Shown piece by piece: positions 62,822 to 64,000 of a stretch of 64,000 nucleotides of DNA (its first letter is position 1; each line of letters opens with the position of its first letter). The notes under the pieces were generated by a model. That model was not told where the DNA came from and made no database searches. It saw only the letters and a program-made list of their open reading frames with translations. Where the stretch lies: IMG/VR virus record IMGVR_UViG_3300046522_000297, positions 1-64,000 of that record. One strand, 5' to 3'. The stretch is from a virus. The translations under genes and the position numbers were made by a program.

Positions 62822-62898
62822 CGGGAAGATAGCTTAGTTGGTAGAGCGCCGTATCTGAGGTACGCATGTCAGAGGTTCAAATCCTCTCTTTCCGACCA
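62822..62898 (+). tRNA. tRNA with non-canonical anticodon loop (TCTGAGG)
   Basis: Acceptor CGGGAAG/CTTTCCG, T-arm AGAGG-TTCAAAT-CCTCT, CCA encoded. The anticodon stem CGTA/TACG holds loop TCTGAGG, giving nominal anticodon TGA but C at position 33. The class I variable region does not fit Ser, so the amino acid is uncertain. Confidence 0.6.
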
Positions 62899-62920
62899 AA
62901 ATTCAATCAACGAAATTATC

Positions 62921-63109
62921 ATGTACATTACCTGGACTCTCCTATTTATTGTATCTGCAATCCTCGGAGGGCTCTTCGGTGATTGTGGTATGACTGCAAC
63001 AGCGGGTGGATTGTTTTCCATCGCTCTAGTTGCAGCAATTGCATTATTCGTAACGTGGATAGATGACGTAGAAACTAAAACCGTTGACGACTCGGTACGT
63101 AAGCGTTAA
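62921..63109 (+). CDS. Membrane protein (two TM helices)
   Basis: A 62-residue protein with helices MYITWTLLFIVSAILGGLFG and AGGLFSIALVAAIALFVTWI, and a charged C terminus (VRKR). It lies between two tRNAs. Function unknown. Confidence 0.6.
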   Translation: MYITWTLLFIVSAILGGLFGDCGMTATAGGLFSIALVAAIALFVTWIDDVETKTVDDSVRKR

Positions 63110-63124
63110 AATAGTATCTCAAAT

Positions 63125-63200
63125 GCGGGGTTAGCTCAGTTGGTAGAGCGCTTTCCTTCCAAGTAAGAGGTCGCCGATTCGAATTCGGCATCCCGCTCCA
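63125..63200 (+). tRNA. tRNA-Gly (TCC)
   Basis: Acceptor GCGGGGT/ATCCCGC, anticodon loop CTTCCAA, T-arm GCCGA-TTCGAAT-TCGGC, discriminator T, CCA encoded. Confidence 0.85.
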
Positions 63201-63212
63201 GGTTTCCTTCTT

Positions 63213-63255
63213 ATCGCCGAGGTAGATCACAACGATCCCTCGGCGATTCTTTTTC
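63213..63255 (+). terminator. Intrinsic terminator
   Basis: ATCGCCGAGG pairs with CCTCGGCGAT, followed by TCTTTTT, after tRNA-Gly. Confidence 0.8.
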
Positions 63256-63261
63256 GTACCT

Positions 63262-63355
63262 ACACCGATTCCCCATCTTCAAAATTACTCTAAAGGCAAT
63301 CTCGCCATTATACGTTGTTGACACTGCGTAAGGGTCGAGGATGAGGAATCGGTGT
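63262..63355 (+). promoter_or_regulatory. Long-range hairpin leader of the 63411 gene
   Basis: ACACCGATTCC (63262-63272) is the exact reverse complement of GGAATCGGTGT (63345-63355), with further CATC/GATG pairing inside. The loop (about 70 nt) has no ORF. It lies 55 bp upstream of the last gene. Confidence 0.5.
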
Positions 63356-63410
63356 GGGCACGTGTCCACTAGACCAATGTTGGTCATAACTCCAAATAAA
63401 TAGGAAAAAC

Positions 63411-64000
63411 ATGTTCAATCTGAATACCACCGGCTTCTCCGCTAAAGTCCTGAACCGCATGTTCCGTCAGGTCGATGGCCTGAAATGGGATCTGCAAACC
63501 GGTTCGCTGGGCGTCGTCGGCAAGGATGGTTCGATTGCCACCCTGATCAAAACCGAAGTTCCGGCCGTCGCAGCCGTCGAAGCAACCGCAGTGACCCCGG
63601 CCGTCGCCGCTCAACCGGCATCGGTCGAGTACAATATCTCGGTCAACCCGTTCGACATGTTCTCGGTCGCAATCCCGGCCTTCGCTACCCAGACCCGTCT
63701 GGAAAACGTCAAGGAAGGCGACCTGGTCGTCGGCGCCGAGAAGATCCTGGGCTTCGTCATCGGCAAGACCGCTGCTTCGCTGAAGCTGCGTGACTTCGAT
63801 GGCTTCACCAAGAACTACACCCCGCCGAAAGTCCAGATCCTGGGCAACGATGGCGTCCTGGTCGTCCAGTCGCTGGGTTCGCTGTTCGGTGGCCAGACCG
63901 GCGTCGGCGGCTTCCAATCGCTGCTGATGCCCCTGCTGCTGGCAAACGGCAACAGCACCGAAGGCCTGGACTCGATCCTGCCGCTGATCCTGTTCAGCCA
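63411..64000 (+). CDS. Hypothetical abundant protein (cut by window end)
   Basis: At least 196 residues, open at the window edge. Extremely biased GC-ending codons imply very high expression. An Ala/Val/Pro-rich linker (TEVPAVAAVEATAVTPAVAA) separates a short N-terminal part from a beta-rich domain (FDMFSVAIPAFATQ, VKEGDLVVGAEKILGFVIG) and a Leu/Gly-rich stretch. No family recognised. A long structured leader precedes it. Confidence 0.7.
   Translation, partial: MFNLNTTGFSAKVLNRMFRQVDGLKWDLQTGSLGVVGKDGSIATLIKTEVPAVAAVEATAVTPAVAAQPASVEYNISVNPFDMFSVAIPAFATQTRLENVKEGDLVVGAEKILGFVIGKTAASLKLRDFDGFTKNYTPPKVQILGNDGVLVVQSLGSLFGGQTGVGGFQSLLMPLLLANGNSTEGLDSILPLILFS

Noticed and set aside
1-64000. CRISPR arrays, IS elements, integrase or attachment sites
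   Set aside because: No regularly spaced direct repeats, transposase or integrase motifs were seen. The phage appears strictly lytic in this window.

Overview
This window is a piece of a large (probably jumbo) tailed-phage genome of the Caudoviricetes with a Gram-negative host. The evidence is the content: portal and virion proteins, a phage-encoded RNA polymerase beta-like subunit and sigma factor, a SPO1-type replication polymerase with a UDG domain, a primase-helicase, class I ribonucleotide reductase, DenV, RtcB, about 22 tRNAs, group I introns and HNH homing endonucleases. No host chromosomal genes, insertion sequences or CRISPR arrays were seen. Base composition is mixed: most genes are moderately AT-rich, while a subset of probably highly expressed genes uses GC-rich codons.

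Layout. (1) 1-5931: minus-strand virion and transcription genes (RpoB-like start, portal, structural protein) enclose a plus-strand run of small proteins with C-terminal membrane helices. (2) 6-27.9 kb: plus-strand accessory and replication genes (SNF2-like helicase, lytic transglycosylase, DinG-like helicase, dCMP deaminase, guanylate kinase, RecB-type nuclease, primase-helicase, HU). A sigma factor interrupted by a small group I intron lies on the minus strand. (3) 27.95-28.6 kb: a gene-free region with large imperfect inverted repeats around a 48-bp pure A/T core, an origin candidate directly upstream of the DNA polymerase genes. (4) 28.7-33 kb: the UDG-exonuclease-polymerase is split into two ORFs, and the second is interrupted in motif B by an HNH-bearing group I intron. 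(5) 33-40 kb: a structured ncRNA, a lipoprotein, nrdB-nrdA and a RuvC-like resolvase. (6) 40-63 kb: tRNA genes interspersed with small genes, DenV, RtcB, phosphoesterase, PTH2, a VWA protein, an L7/L12-like protein and a large AAA+ ATPase.

Most striking system. At 43313-43388 a canonical cloverleaf centres CTA in its anticodon loop, so it is a probable amber-suppressor tRNA. The next two protein genes downstream each carry an in-frame TAG: a PTH2-like peptidyl-tRNA hydrolase (TAG is codon 3) and an HD-domain protein (TAG is codon 54). Elsewhere TAG still serves as an occasional stop. This looks like local, conditional amber recoding. Between the tRNA and these genes lie three tRNA-like elements with perfect 7-bp acceptor stems but abnormal anticodon arms. 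Two PTH2 proteins, an EF-Ts N-terminal-like protein, an L7/L12 C-terminal-like protein, RtcB and many tRNAs together suggest broad manipulation of translation.

Regulation. About 20 copies of a promoter-like motif (consensus TTTGGTATAA, 3-5 nt, AGT) precede transcription units. In most, the presumed 5' end is a short hairpin whose stem sequence differs from copy to copy but stays complementary. A phage sigma factor and RNA polymerase subunit are natural candidates for reading them. All functional statements rest on reading motifs by eye; no database searches or folding programs were run.
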